64,000 nucleotides of DNA, taken from Ceratopteris richardii. Lineage: Eukaryota; Streptophyta; Polypodiopsida; Polypodiales; Pteridaceae. The position numbers were made by a program, and so were the translations under genes. Within the stretch, counting starts at the first letter, position 1, and each line of letters opens with the position of its first letter. The stretch is taken from NCBI GenBank assembly GCA_020310875.1, contig CM035413.1, positions 161,835,306 to 161,899,305 of the forward strand, read 5' to 3'. The notes under the pieces were generated by a model. The model was not told the DNA's origin. It saw only the letters and a program-made list of their open reading frames with translations, and did no database searches. Shown in pieces: positions 11,081 through 25,350 of the stretch.

Positions 11081-13270
11081 TGTCGTCGAGATTTTCTCTC
11101 CTCTCTCACTTGTGAAGGCCTACCAAAAACATATTTGGTGAAGGTAGCCGGAATTCCCCGAGAAGTCCAGGATGCATCAAGGATGTCAAAGGAAGCTCAT
11201 ATACAAAGTTTCAAAGAAATCAAGAAAGTCCATGGTAGCGGTCAAAGCTGGTCAAAGTTAGGAAATTAGGGCAAAAACTTCATTGTCACCAAATTAGATG
11301 AAAATTCATATACTTGTAAAGATTGTCAAAGGCAGTCTATAGCCCAAATTTCAGTAGAAAATGGATTTTGTAGCACATTGATATGCTATGTTCATTTTGT
11401 AAAAATGTAATTTTTCTAGTTTGACCCTACAAATTCTTGTATAGAAATTTATGTTAGCCTTATGGTTTGGCATGTACAAAGACCATATGTGGCTACATAT
11501 TTGTACAAAGTTTCAAGGCTATCAGAGCTTCCTAGAGACCTTAATGCCACCTTGCAAGCTTCCAAATGTAGACAAACTTGTACAAGAAAGATTCAGATGG
11601 AAGTTTTTTTTTGCATATTCCTGAAGGAGTTCTTTGGAAACATAGTCCTACAAAGTTTCATCTTCATCAAAGCCTATTTGGAGGGTCAAAGAGCACAAAG
11701 TCCAGATTTCAGGATAACCGTAGTTTTCTAGTTTAAGCAAATTGAAGGGTTGAAGGGCCACCACATGGCGAAAGCTGATTGAGCCATGTTGTACGAGAAG
11801 ATGAGCTCATATTCAAGGGTGGAGATGCAATTATGCTTAAAGAAAGGAGGATCCACGAGTTTTTCCATAAAAGAAGACTTTTCTAACAATCAAAGATCAA
11901 TAATGCAGCTTTTCTCCAAAAATAGTGGCTTATCTTATCCAAACTGATGTCAGCACTGATCCGACGGTCCAGATCATCCCCAGATCCAATGGTGGAGAAT
12001 GAAGGTGCCTAAATTTCACTCCTTTACACTAGACTTGATAGAAAGAACAATTCCAAGCCATTGATTTGATTAATCAAATGGTTGTAATCGAAAGTAGTGA
12101 TCCTAGAGTTGAGAGTTGATTTCTCTAGATCCAAGGGCCCAAATTCATTCAAAAAACTATATAAACCCCCCTCCAAACTCCTAGAGCATCATTGTTAGGC
12201 ATCCATAGGGCTCATGCTAGCTTACGGTTTCCTTGAGACGATCACCCTCGGTTGAGCGAGTGAGGATCCAAGGTGGGCTAGTATGAGTATAGTACCTAGT
12301 TTCAAATTTAAGTTAGAACTCCAATCTAGGATAGGCTCTTGAAACCAGCATCTCTATCTTGACTCACCCTCGGTGGAGCATGTGAGTGAGTTAGAGCTGC
12401 TTTTAATGAGTCTTAGACTTCTTTAGTTAGACGTTACGAGCCTAGACATACATAGGGTCAATGAAGTGGAACTCACCTTCTTACGTATGACATTCGGTTG
12501 AACTGTCATGGTTTGAAGGTCGGAACCGCCTTTGATCAGTAGACTGCTTAGCTTGACGTACCATGATGATCTTATACATGTAACTTAATTCAAATCCTTT
12601 TAATTCATGTCAATTGTCACTTGTCTCTTCCCTTTTGTCTCTTAGTTTTAAGTATTTTTACATGTCTTCTATTTTCTTCTATGTGTGAGAAGGCTCCGCA
12701 GGATTGCGTTGAACCAGTGAGGATGTTTCAATGAGCTTGTGATTAAACTCTATCATCATAATTCACTTGCATGCATATAATCCATACATACCCATACATA
12801 TTGATTAGTTTCTGAAAGTGTATAAGAAGCTCCAATATTGGACCATTCTTCCTTTCGAAACTAATTTATGTGTAAGGATTCCATCTATTCTCGTCATGCA
12901 TACATATCATCCAAAGAAGACTATGCATATGGATTGGAATTAGGAAGTGTTTAAGAAGCTCATTCAATGGACCATTCTTCCTTCCAAATTTGATTCGTGT
13001 GTATGGTTCTCTTTCATTCTTATCATTCATGTTCATCAATCTAACTTGCACTCCTACATTCCCATTCCCATAATCATTTCAACATCTCTCTCTTCTCCAT
13101 ACTCAACATTAATTTCACTTTCACGTCCTTAAACCTTCCAACATTCATTAGCTTCATACACCCTGTGTGTGCCACAACCGGACCCGATCCACCCGGATTG
13201 CGATCACCTCCACATTTGAACCCGACGTGAAACGTTTCGTGGCATTTGCTTCTGATCTGGTTGGGAGGTT
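11081..13270 (+). repeat. Gyp-A LTR-2 plus untranslated leader
   Basis: It starts with TGTCGTCGAG after the same polypurine tract as LTR-1. By eye it differs from LTR-1 at about 15 of 2190 positions. It holds the same TATA box, palindrome and 129-bp duplication. The 3' LTR boundary is unresolved for the reason given under LTR-1. It serves as both the 3' LTR of A1 and the 5' LTR of A2. Confidence 0.7.
12064..12167 (+). promoter_or_regulatory. LTR-2 core promoter: palindrome and TATA box
   Basis: The 16-bp palindrome at 12064-12079 and the TATA box ctatataaac at 12158-12167 are identical to those in LTR-1. Confidence 0.6.
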
Positions 13271-15400
13271 GTGATCCATATCCTTTGTTTCATATTTTTC
13301 ATCCTCATCATATCATCGTCATCTGTCTTGAGTGTTGCACTGGATTTCTCACAGTATCGTGCACATCTTCGTCGTGAAGTAAATGCATTTGTGAGAGATC
13401 TAGAGCATCGTGCATCACTTGCTTATTCACATAAGATGGAGGAAGGATTCAAATCCCTTATTGTTGAGAAACAAGGCCAAAGAATAGTCTCTTCTATGTT
13501 GAGAGAGAAGGGAAAATTCAATGGCATCAACATCACAAGCTACTTAGATTTGTTTGAAGAGCAAGCTATGATTTTTGGTCTTCCCGAAGATCTTTTGATA
13601 TCATTCTTTGAACGAATTGTTGATAGCTCTATCATCAACTATGTCAGTCAATATGATAGTCTTCCTTGGAGTAATTTTAGAAAGGAGATGCTCAAAGAAT
13701 TCTATCTTGAAGATTATAGCCAACATAATCGGGATGGATTCTTATGATGGGTCAATTCACCAAAGCCTAGTAGCTCTATTACTCACTTACAAAATGAGTA
13801 TATTAGACGCTATGAACAACTTCCTGATGAGGATAAGATAACTTTGGAACCTGATCTTGTGATCAATTTTCTTAAGCTTCTTCATCCTGAAACCCGTAGG
13901 GAAGTTGAACGTCGATTAGAAGAACCGGACAAGCGCTATGGTCTTACTGACAATTGGCAAAAAGTGCGTAAAGTAGTAGAGGCTGTAGCCCATAGACATC
14001 AAAGACAATCCATGCTTTATGAGCAAACTAGTCTTCCTCAAGCTAGCCTTCCATAAATTAAGGAGCAATTTAGAGAACAATCCCATGCTATGAATTTTGA
14101 CTCTACTCCTATTCCACAAATGATGGAGCCTACTCAAGGTTTTAAAGTAGAGCCAAATAAAAGTGTAGTTGAACAATCTCAAGTGGAAATACTCACTAAG
14201 CGAATGGAAAGTCTCATTGCTACACAATCCAATTTGGCCAAGGCTATAGATGCTTTACAATCTAATTACACCAAAACTTTCCAAAATCAAATGAGCCCAA
14301 TGTCTTTTTAAGAGCCTAATCAACATGTTATAGCTACCAATCAAAATCCACAAGTAGTTCCTACTCAAGCATATCAAGTTCCTCCAATGCATAATCCTTC
14401 AATGCAAAATCCTCATCCTCATGTGCAAAATCATCAAATGTATCAAAACATGTATCCTCAAGCTTCTCAAATAGCTTTTCAAAATCCTCAAAATCAAAAT
14501 TTTCAGAATCATCAACCGTATAATATGGAAGCTCCTCTTGCACCTCAAGTACTGCATGATGCTCCCCAAGCTCCTCAAATACATCAATTGCCTTATCAAA
14601 ATCCTAATTATCCTGTTCAAGCAATACCTTATCAACAAAATCCTCAATTTCAAAATTTCCCACCACAAGTTAATCAAAATCCTCAAAATCAAAATGGTTT
14701 TGTGCGTGGTCCTCGTAGGTGTCCTTGGTGTGATTCATTAGAGCACTTTTCGAGAGATTGTGAACTATTGAAGGATGCTAAGGAGCAACGACTAGTAATA
14801 GACATAGACAAGAAAATCTGTGACTATCGATCTAGGATACCTTTGCAAGGAAATTATGGTAAGGGAGGAATGAAAAAACACTATGAAAATATAACCATAA
14901 GGGATGTAGGAACTAGAGGAGTGAAACTAGAAGCTCTTGATGAACAACAAGTAGAATCAAGTAAACCCACAAAGGAAGGTGATTTTTCCATAGAGGCTTT
15001 AGTAAGAGCACGAGATGAGATTAGGAGAATAACGGCTTGGGAATCACCAATAGAAGATCAATCTCTTATTTCTCACATATCCAATGTAGAAGAAAAATGA
15101 AAAAGAGATGAAGCCGAGCCTAGTGAAAGAAGAGTGACGTGAAAACAAACCTAAGAGGGAATAAAAACAATCATAGAGCAGGGAGAAACATCACAATCTA
15201 AAGATAAAAAACAAGAATCAGAACCCAATGAACAAAAACAAGAGGAGAAACAAAAAGGGAAGAAGATAAAGAAAAAAAAAACAGAACCAAAGCTTTTAGA
15301 TAAACAAGAGCAATCAAAACAAACTGAAGAACAAACACGAGAACATGAACAAAAACAAGATCCTGAGCAAAAACAAAAGAAACCAAAGAGGAAACCTAAA
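13271..15400 (+). pseudogene. Gyp-A unit A2, gag region (fossil)
   Basis: Near-identical to the A1 gag region, with the same hydrophobic start and the same Pro/Gln/Asn-rich linker. The CCHC knuckle (CPWCDSLEHFSRDC) lies at about 14,719. The Lys/Glu/Gln-rich tract is at about 15,200-15,400. Several breaks are present, most shared with A1 and A3, so they predate the duplication of the units. Confidence 0.75.
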
Positions 15401-18400
15401 GCCATCTTGATTTCAGAAATTGAGAGAAAAATAGATCCTATGGAGATTTTAGATGACATTTTGCTTAAGAGTCAAGTGACTATGTCTTTAGAACAAGTTT
15501 TCTCTATTGCAAAGCCTGTTTTTAAAGATAACTTTATCAGCCTAATTAAAAGGAAGAGGTTTCCTCTTAATCTAGATACTGAGATGCAAGATTCTCTAGA
15601 TCAAGTTCAAGCTATGATCGAAGCCTTAAACTTTGATGAATTTGATGAAGAGGACTTTGATGATGATGAAGTAAATGTTAATAAAAAGTTACCTGACCAT
15701 GAAAATCATGACAACAATCTTGAAAGTCACTTTAAAAGAAAATTTTGGTCTAGAGGTACATCAGAGATGCATGTTAAAATAGGAAATGATAAGAACACTA
15801 TCACTGTAAACACATTAGTAGATTCTTGCTCCGAAATCAATGTGATTTCAAGAGAAGTCTATGATAAGTTTCGATGGCCCATAGATAAAGATTGTGGATG
15901 GCGTATGAGAACTGCAGATAATGGTGTAGGTACCCTGTATGGAGCTTGTGCTAGTGTGCCCATATCCATAGGAGGAATCACAGAAGAGTTTCACTTTTTT
16001 ATTCAAGATAATTGCTCCTATGAAGTTCTCTTAGGTCAACCCTTTATTTGTGAGAGTCGTATGGAAACTAAAGCCATGGATGATGGGTCTACCTATGCTA
16101 GATTCAAGTCTAAGGATGGAATGCAATCACTTCAAGTCATGACAGTAGGAGTGAATCATCCTAGAAATCGATTGTCAATTAGAAAGAAACCTATTGTTAC
16201 TCAGGGTCATGAGCATGCTTGTAGTGATTGTGCACCTCGATTCATGTTTGGAGCTACATATGATCAAAATTTCGGATAGAATCCATTGTTGAGCGGGACA
16301 ACAGTGGATATTGGCTTGACATCTCGTAGCCAACCAACCTGTACAATAGTTTGTCACTTTATTTTCCACATTCTAGATTAGATTTTCTTCATAAGAGTCA
16401 ATTGTCCAAGTCTTTTATCTCAAAAATCCAAAAAAATTATAAAAACAACAAAATCATGGAACATGATGAGAACATTGAGCATGTGATTGAAACATCTCAT
16501 TGTTTGTCTACTCTGGAGGACTTAGAGTTATGTCTTCAACAAAATTCTAATTCCCATATTATTCTTCCTTATTCCTTTGATGAGTATGCTCTAATCCAAG
16601 AGTATGCTCTCAATGTTTACAAGTGCTCAAAATTTAACCAAACACATGATGCCTTAGTTGAAACAAAGTACAAAACTGTAGACAAAAAAATCAAACCCAT
16701 AGCTCAACCATTACCTCAAGGAAGTAATGAAAAAATTATTGATGTGAAAAATGATCCAACTCTTTGGGATAAGAAAAACATAGGACATACATTCACGGAT
16801 GAGATAATCAAACAGGTGAAAATTGGTAGAGATGATGACTTTCTTTTGCAAGCAGAGAGAGGTAAATTTGAGAGTCATACGTAGCCATGGAAAAGCCTTT
16901 ACTATGTATACTCATGAGATTGGTTGTGTAGATCCTAAGCTAGTTGCACCCATGATAATCTTTACTATTCCACATATTCCATGGAGTCTTCGTCCTATAC
17001 CTGTTCCAAAGGCTCACTTACTTGATCTAATGAAACTGCTTAAGGAGAAAATAAACATGAGAATGTTAGAGCCATCTTTTGCACCTTACTCAAACAGATG
17101 GTCACTGTGCCTAAAAAGAATGGGAAACTACGTTTTATTCAAGATCTCCAACCTGTCAATAAAGTCACCATAAGGAATGTAGGAACATGACCCATTGTAG
17201 ATGAGTTTGCTGAATCATTTTCAGGACATTCTACCTATTTAATGGATGATTTATATTCGGGATATGACCAATTCCAATTAAAATTGATAGTCGTGACATA
17301 ACCACAATGAAAACTCCTGTAGGCTTAGTGCGAATGTGTACTTTACCTCAAGGAGCGACTAATTATGTGGCTCATATGATGAGTGCTATGAATATGGTCT
17401 TACATGATTTTATCCCTCATATAACTATGCCATTCATTGATGATATTCCAATTAAAGGGAGTGAGGAACGTGTAAAGGACATTATTTTAGATTCATCTGG
17501 ATCTTGTAAATTTGTTCTTGACCATAGCTCTGATTGTGAAAGAATATTTCAACAATTTGAAGAGATAGGTCTCACATTTCCATAGAGAAATCTGTTTTTG
17601 GTGTCAACGAGGTGCTTATTGTTGGACATTTATGTGGCCATTATGGTCGAAAGCCATACCCACAAAAAGTTGATGCCATTAGCAAGATTTCTAAAACATG
17701 TAATAATGTGAGTGAGGTACGTAGATTTCTTGGTGCTTGCATCTTTTATGTTATTTGGATCCCACACTTTGCTCATGTTGCTGATTGTCTTTATGACTTG
17801 TTGAGGAAGAAATGAAAATTTATTTGGACTAACAAACACACTCAAGCTATGCGTAAATTGAAGAAATTATTGCTTGAAGCTCCAATCCTTAAGCGTGTAG
17901 ACTATTCTGATAACAACCTATTATATTGACTGTTGATACTAGTCCTATTGGTATAGGTTGGGTCATAAGTCAAGATGATAGTAAAGGGAATAGATATACA
18001 ATTAGGTTTGGTGCCAAAATTTTACATGAAACACAACGAAAATATCCATAGATCAAACGAGAACTATGGGGTATGGTAACAACTTTGAAAACAAACAAAG
18101 AATATTTCATTGGTGCAAATGTCAAAGTTGAGACTGATTGTTTGCCTCTCATTGGAATGATAGCGAATTGTTCATCTCCTAATATAGCCATGCTTAGATG
18201 GATCTCATATATTAAGTTCATAAATCCTGAGTTAGTTCATATTTCAGGTAAGTCAAATTCAGTTGCTGATATGGTATCAAGAACCAGATTTGATGATCCT
18301 GAAAGTGATCTAATAAAGAATGTGAACTTAATTGATTATGTTCCACGTATATACGAGTATGAGCAATTTCATGAGTCTGAGTACGAAGATGAATGGAGAG

Positions 18401-19699
18401 ACATAGGAAAGTATCTGAGTACACTACAACCATTACCTAGCTGGACTACGAATAGATTCCGTAACATTAGGAAACGAGCTTATAACTTTTTCCTATGTAA
18501 TGGTTATCTTTGGAGACATGCTAAGGGTAAGGTTAAGAATCCACAACGAGTCCTAGGAAAACGAGGTCTTCAATTGCAAGTAATGAAGGAAATGCATGAG
18601 ACATTATGGGCAGGTCATAAAGGATTTTTTGGAACATATGAAAAAATTAGAAGTACCTATTATTGGCCTAGGATGTACGTTGACATTAGTAGCTATGTTT
18701 CTACATGTTCTACTTGTCAACTTCATTCATCAGTCAAACATAGAGATCCGTTGCATCCTACTTATCCACCTTGTATTCACTACAAGTGGGTAGTAGATCT
18801 TGTAACTAGGCCTAAAGGTATTGATAAAATGCGTTATATTGTACTTGCAAGAGAAGACTTAACTAATCATGTAGAGGGACGTGCACTACAATCTAAGACC
18901 ACTTACAATGTTTGCAAATTCTTGCTTGAAGATGTCATAAGTCGCTTTGGGTACATAGAGAAAGTAGTTGCCGATCGTGGAGAGTTAAATGCGAGAGAAG
19001 CTAAAGAGTTCTTTGCGTGTCACGGTATTCGTTTGTCTCTCACTACTGCATATAATCCAGAGGCCAATGGTAAAATAGAGAGAGGGCATCCACCTATTGT
19101 GAAAGCCATATCTAAAGCATGTAACGGTGACATCAAACAATGGCCTAGATTCTTACCTTTTGGACTTTGGGTAGATAGAATGACATGCACACGTACTACT
19201 GGATATATGCCTGCTGAACTCATGTACTGTCAAAAACCATTGTTTCCAATTCCGTCTCATATTTCTGCATGGTCAAATTTGCCTTGGTCTGAAAACATCT
19301 ACTGATGATTTTTTGAGTTTGCGCATTAAGCAGTTAGAACAAGGTAAATTAAGACTTCATGATGCCGTTGAAAGATTAAGAGAATCTAGAATGAAGAACA
19401 AGCATTATTTTGATAAAACTCATCGATTGCATCCCAAGCCAATTGAAGTAGGAGATTGGGTGCTCATTTATGGTAGTACATTTGACTCTCAATATCATGC
19501 ACACAAAAAGCTCACTCAACGGTGGTTTGGGCCATACATTGTATCAAAAGTCAACAACAATGGTACGTATGCTCTTTGTGAATTAAATGGTGTTGCACTA
19601 AAAACTTTGATTGCAGGTAAAAGGATAAAGCTATTCAAGAAACGTGATAATGATGAGTACATTTTGGATGAGGAAATTGAAGAAGATGACAACAATTAG
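15401..19699 (+). pseudogene. Gyp-A unit A2, pol region (fossil)
   Basis: Same domain order as A1. Protease-like segment: about 15,770-16,070. Acidic linker: about 16,456-16,880. RT: about 16,890-17,640, with FIDD at about 17,433. RNase H: about 17,870-18,290. Integrase: from about 18,580, with the HHCC and DDE segments, then the GPY/F module and an acidic tail ending at 19,699. It is slightly more decayed than A1 and A3 in the integrase portion. Still clearly a young duplicate by sequence identity. Confidence 0.85.
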
Positions 19700-21021
19700 G
19701 CCAATTAATAAACAGGAGTATCCATGTTATAAAGAAAAAATAAAAAAATAAAAATAATAATAAAAAAAAATATAAAATTATCATTAATTTTTCAAGTTCA
19801 TGTTGCTTTGTTTTTTTTCCATTCTTGTTTCATGCATGTTTGATTTCCGTCTTTGCATTGCATTGCATATCCACATCACTTGAGTAAAAAAAAGGGCAAA
19901 TGATGATTTCTCTACTTGTGTAAATTTGTATCTTAAGTAGTAACTTATCTACTAAGAAATTGATTATAATCTAGGATTGTGGAAAGATAGGGCATGTCGA
20001 TTTGGAGGTTTATTTTGATGACATGACTTTCATATATAAACATGCACATGTATCCTGTATCGAAAGCATAATTGTTGAAATCCTAGCTCCTGCTATTGCA
20101 TGTTTCTACATCCTTAGTCCATCTCACAACACTTGTATCGGAGTTTAAACGACTATTCTCCGTCATAAAAAATGATTGTACCTTGTATCGGGGTTTAATT
20201 TTTCCCCATCATTAAAAAAAAAGCTACATGTTACCAGGAGGTTTACACTTTCTTCCACCCCAAAAAAGTGATCGTAACCATAAAATTGCCAAGTCATCAT
20301 CATCATCAAAAAAAGAAAAGAGCAAGCCAAAGGAGGATAAAGAGGCATAGTAGAATAAATCACGGGCTATATAGGCAGATTTATGCATTAGTGGAGTTTA
20401 GTTAGATTTCCTTGCATGTTATTAGAGAAAGAGCATATTCATATTTATGTAGGAAAGGAGTTGATCTAAAATAAGCTAAAGATGAAAGATGTTTCTTGAG
20501 AATCCTAAATCTTTGTTTATAATCGTATTTAAGGTAGATTGCTTTATGAAAAAGGTACAAATTTTTCTTCAAGATGAGAGGAACTGATGCTTAAAATGAC
20601 TCAATACATCCACTTCCACTTCATATTGATGCTTGTTTGTTTTCTTTCTTGTTGTCAATGTTGCTTGGTCATTTGCATATATGTTGCCTATTTGTTCATG
20701 CATATTCATGTTGCGTGTTTCAATTCTTTCTTTCATGCAAATTTTGCTTCATGTCACGTTGCTTACTCATTCATAACAATGTTGCATGTTCATTTATAGA
20801 AATGTTACCTATTTATTTATGCATATTCATGTTGCCTGTTTTAATTTTCTCTTTCATATATATGTTGCTTGATATCATGTTGCCTTCTCATTCATGCATA
20901 CCATCAGTATCTCCTTCCCATTGCCTATTTTCCTTCAAAAGAATATGATCCTTGAAACTTATTTTTTTTAGGAACACTAGAGTGGCACTTCCGGAGGAAC
21001 CGCAGGTTTAGTGGGGGCGAA
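19700..21021 (+). repeat. Gyp-A unit A2, 3' non-coding region
   Basis: Same composition as the A1 3' region: A-rich low complexity near 19,740-19,780, degenerate 'tgttgc' repeats near 20,590-20,930, and the polypurine tract at its end. No supportable gene. Confidence 0.75.
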
Positions 21022-23212
21022 TGTCGTCGAGATTTTCTCTCCTCTCTCACTTGTGAAGGCCTACAAAAAACATATTTGGTGAAGGTAGCCGGAATTCCCC
21101 GAGAAGTCCAGGATGCATCAAGGATGTCAAAGGAAGCTCATATACAAAGTTTCAAAGAAATCAAGAAAGTCCATGGTAGCGATCAAAGTTGTTCAAAGTT
21201 AGGAAATTAGGGCAAAAATTTCATTGTCACCAAATTAGATGAAAATTCATATACTTGTAAAGATTGTCAAAGGCAGTCTATAGCCCAAATTTCAGCAGAA
21301 AATGGATTTTGTAGCACATTGATATGCTATGTTCATTTTGTAAAAATGTAATTTTTCTAGTTTGACCCTACAAATTCTTGTATAGAAATTTATGTTAGCC
21401 TTATGGTTTGGCATGTACAAAGACCATATGTGGCTACATATTTATACAAAGTTTCAAGGCTATCAGAGCTTCCTAGAGACCTTAATGCCACCTTGCAAGC
21501 TTCCAAATGTAGACAAACTTGTACAAGAAAGATTCAGATGGAAGTTTTTTTTTGCATATTCCTGAAGGAGTTCTTTGGAAACATAGTCCTACAAAGTTTC
21601 ATCTTCATCAAAGCCTATTTGGAGGGTCAAAGAGCACAAAGTCCAGATTTCAGGATAACCGTAGTTTTCTAGTTTAAGCAAATTGAAGGGTTGAAGGGCC
21701 ACCACATTGCGAAAGCTGATTGATCCATGTTGTACGATCAAGATGAGCTCATATTCAAGGGTGGAGATGCAATTATGCTTAAAGAAAGGAGGATCCACGA
21801 GTTTTTCCATAAAAGAAGACTTTTCTAACAATCAAAGATCAATAATGCAGCTTTTCTCCAAAAATAGTGGCTTATCTTATCCAAACTGATGTCAGCACTG
21901 ATCCGACGGTCCAGATCATCCCCAGATCCAATGGTGGAGAATGAAGGTGCCTAAATTTCACTCCTTTACACTAGACTTGATAGAAAGAACAATTCCAAGC
22001 CATTGATTTGATTAATCAAATGGTTGTAATCGAAAGTAGTGATCCTAGAGTTGAGAGTTGATTTCTCTAGATCCAAGGGCCCAAATTCATTCAAAAAACT
22101 ATATAAACCCCCCTCCAAACTCCTAGAGCATCATTGTTAGGCATCCATAGGGCTCATGCTAGCTTACGGTCTCCTTGAGACGATCACCCTCGGTTGAGCG
22201 AGTGAGGATCCAAGGTGGGCTAGTATGAGTATAGTACCTAGTTTCAAATTTAAGTTAGAACTCCAATCTAGGATAGGCTCTTGAAACCAGCATCTCTATC
22301 TTGACTCACCCTCGGTGGAGCATGTGAGTGAGTTAGAGCTGCTTTTAATGAGTCTTAGACTTCTTTAGCTAGACGTTACGAGCCTAAACATACATAGGGT
22401 CAATGAAGTGGAACTCACCTTCTTACGTATGACATTCGGTTGAACTCTCATGGTTTGAAGGTCGGAACCGCCTTTGATCAGTAGACTGCTTAGCTTGACG
22501 TACCATGATGATCTTATACATGTAACTTAATTCAAATCGTTTTAATTCATGTCACTTGTCACTTGTCTCTTCCCTTTTGTCTCTTAGTTTTAAGTATTTT
22601 TACATGTCTTCTATTTTCTTCTATGTGTGAGAAGGCTCCGCAGGATTGCGTTGAACCAGTGAGTATGTTTCAATGAGCTTGTGATTAAACTCTATCATCA
22701 TAATTCACTTGCATGCATATAATCCATACATACCCATACATATTGATTAGTTTCTGAAAGTGTATAAGAAGCTCCAATATTGGACCATTCTTCCTTTCGA
22801 AACTAATTTATGTGTAAGGATTCCATCTATTCTCCTCATGCATACATATCATCCAAAGAAGACTATGCATATGGATTGGAATTAGGAAGTGTTTAAGAAG
22901 CTCATTCAATGGACCATTCTTCCTTCCAAATTTGATTCGTGTGTATGGTTCTCTTTCATTCTTATCATTCATGTTCATCAATCTAACTTGCACTCCTACA
23001 TTCCCATTCCCATAATCATTTCAACATCTCTCTCTTCTCCATACTCAACATTAATTTCACTTTCACGTCCTTAAACCTTCCAACATTCATTAGCTTCATA
23101 CACCCTGTGTGTGCCACGACCAGACCCGATCCACCCGGATTGCGATCACCTCCACATTTGAACCCGACGTGAAATGTTTCGTGGCATTTGCTTCTGATCT
23201 GGTTGGGAGGTT
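21022..23212 (+). repeat. Gyp-A LTR-3 plus untranslated leader
   Basis: TGTCGTCGAG follows the polypurine tract. It is about 1% different by eye from LTR-1 and LTR-2, with the same TATA box, palindrome and 129-bp duplication. It is shared between A2 and A3. Confidence 0.7.
22006..22108 (+). promoter_or_regulatory. LTR-3 core promoter: palindrome and TATA box
   Basis: Palindrome at 22006-22021 and TATA box at 22099-22108, unchanged from LTR-1. Confidence 0.6.
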
Positions 23213-25350
23213 GTGATCCATATCCTTTGTTTCATATTTTTCATCCTCATCATATCATCGTCATCTGTCTTGAGTGTTGCACTGGATTTCTCACAGTATC
23301 GTGCACATCTTCGTCGTGAAGTAAATGCATTTGTGAGAGATCTAGAGCATCGTGCATCACTTGCTTATTCACATAAGATGGAGGAAGGATTCAAATCCCT
23401 TATTGTTGAGAAACAAGGCCAAAGAATAGTCTCTTCTATGTTGAGAGAGAAGGGAAAATTCAATGGCATCAACATCACAAGCTACTTAGATTTGTTTGAA
23501 GAGCAAGCTATGATTTTTGGTCTTCCCGAAGATCTTTTGATATCATTCTTTGAACGAATTGTTGATAGCTCTATCATCAACTGTGTCACTCAATATGATA
23601 GTCTTCCTTGGAGTGATTTTAGAAAGGAGATGCTCAAAGAATTCTATCTTGAAGATTATAGCCAACATAATCGGGATGGATTCTTACAATGGGTCAATTC
23701 ACCAAAGCCTAGTAGCTCTATTACTCACTTACAAAATGAGTATATTAGACGCTATGAACAACTTCCTGATGAGGATAAGATAACTTTGGAACCTGATCTT
23801 GTGATCAATTTTCTTAAGCTTCTTCATCCTGAAACCCGTAGGGAAGTTGAACGTCGATTAGAAGAACCGGACAAGCGCTATGGTCTTACTGACAATTGGC
23901 AAAAAGTGCGTAAAGTAGTAGAGGCTGTAGCCCATAGACATCAAAGACAATCCATGCTTTATGAGCAAACTAGTCTTCCTCAAGCTAGCCTTCCATAAAT
24001 TAAGGAGCAATTTAGCGAACAATCCCATGCTATGAATTTTGACTCTACTCCTATTCCACAAATGATGGAGCCTACTCAAGGTTTTAAAGTAGAGCCAAAT
24101 AAAAGTGTAGTTGAACAATCTCAAGTAGAAATACTCACTAAGCGAATGGAAAGTCTCATTGCTACACAATCCAATTTGGTCAAGGCTATAGATGCTTTAC
24201 AATCTAATTACACCAAAACTTTCCAAAATCAAATGAGCCCAATGTCTTTTTAAGAGCCTAATCAACATGTTATAGCTACCAATCAAAATCCACAAGTAGT
24301 TCCTACTCAAGCATATCAAGTTCCTCCAATGCATAATCCTTCAATGCAAAATCCTCATCCTCATGTGCAAAATCATCAAATGTATCAAAACATGTATCCT
24401 CAAGCTTCTCAAATAGCTTTTCAAAATCCTCAAAATCAAAATTTTCAGAATCATCAACCGTATAATATGGAAGCTTCTCTTGCACCTCAAGTACTGCATG
24501 TTGCTCCCCAAGCTCCTCAAATACATCAATTGCCTTATCAAAATCCTAATTATCCTGTTCAAGCAATACCTTATCAACAAAATCCTCAATTTCAAAATTT
24601 CCCACCACAAGTTAATCAAAATCCTCAAAATCAAAATGGTTTTGTGCGTGGCCCTCGTAGGTGTCCTTGGTGTGATTCATTAGAGCACTTTTTGAGAGAT
24701 TGTGAACTATTGAAGGATGCTAAGGAGCAACGACTAGTAATAGACATAGACAAGAAAATCTGTGACTATCGATCTATGCTACCTTTGCAAGGAGATTATG
24801 GTAAGGGAGGAATGAAAAAACACTATGAAAATATAACCATAAGGGATGTAGGAACTAGAGGAGTGAAACTAGAAGCTCTTGATGAACAACAAGTAGAATC
24901 AAGTAAACCCACAAAGGAAGGTGATTTTTCCATAGAGGCTTTAGTAAGAGCACGAGATGAGATTAGGAGAATAACGGCTTGGGAATCACCAATAGAAGAT
25001 CAATCTCTTATTTCTCACATATCCAATGTAGAAGAAAAATGAAAAAGAGATGAAGCTGAGCCTAGTGAAAGAAGAGTGACGTGAAAACAAACCTCAGAGG
25101 GAATAAAAACAATCATAGAGTAGGGAGAAACATCACAATCTAAAGATAAAAAACAAGAATCACAACCCAATGAACAAAAAACAAGAGGAGAAACAAAAAG
25201 GGAAGAAGATAAAGCAAAAAAAAAAAGAACCAAAGCTTTTAGATAAACAAGAGCAATCAAAACAAACTGAAGAACAAACACGAGAACATGAACAAAAACA
25301 AGATCCTGAGCAAAAACAAAAGAAACCAAAGAGGAAACCTAAAGCCATCT
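23213..25350 (+). pseudogene. Gyp-A unit A3, gag region (fossil)
   Basis: Matches the A1 and A2 gag regions. The CCHC knuckle RCPWCDSLEHFLRDC lies near 24,660-24,705. In this copy the Lys/Glu/Gln-rich tract (about 25,170-25,350) runs in one open frame into the protease region. This suggests gag and protease are normally read as one protein in the family; that is inference. Several breaks elsewhere are shared with A1 and A2. Confidence 0.75.
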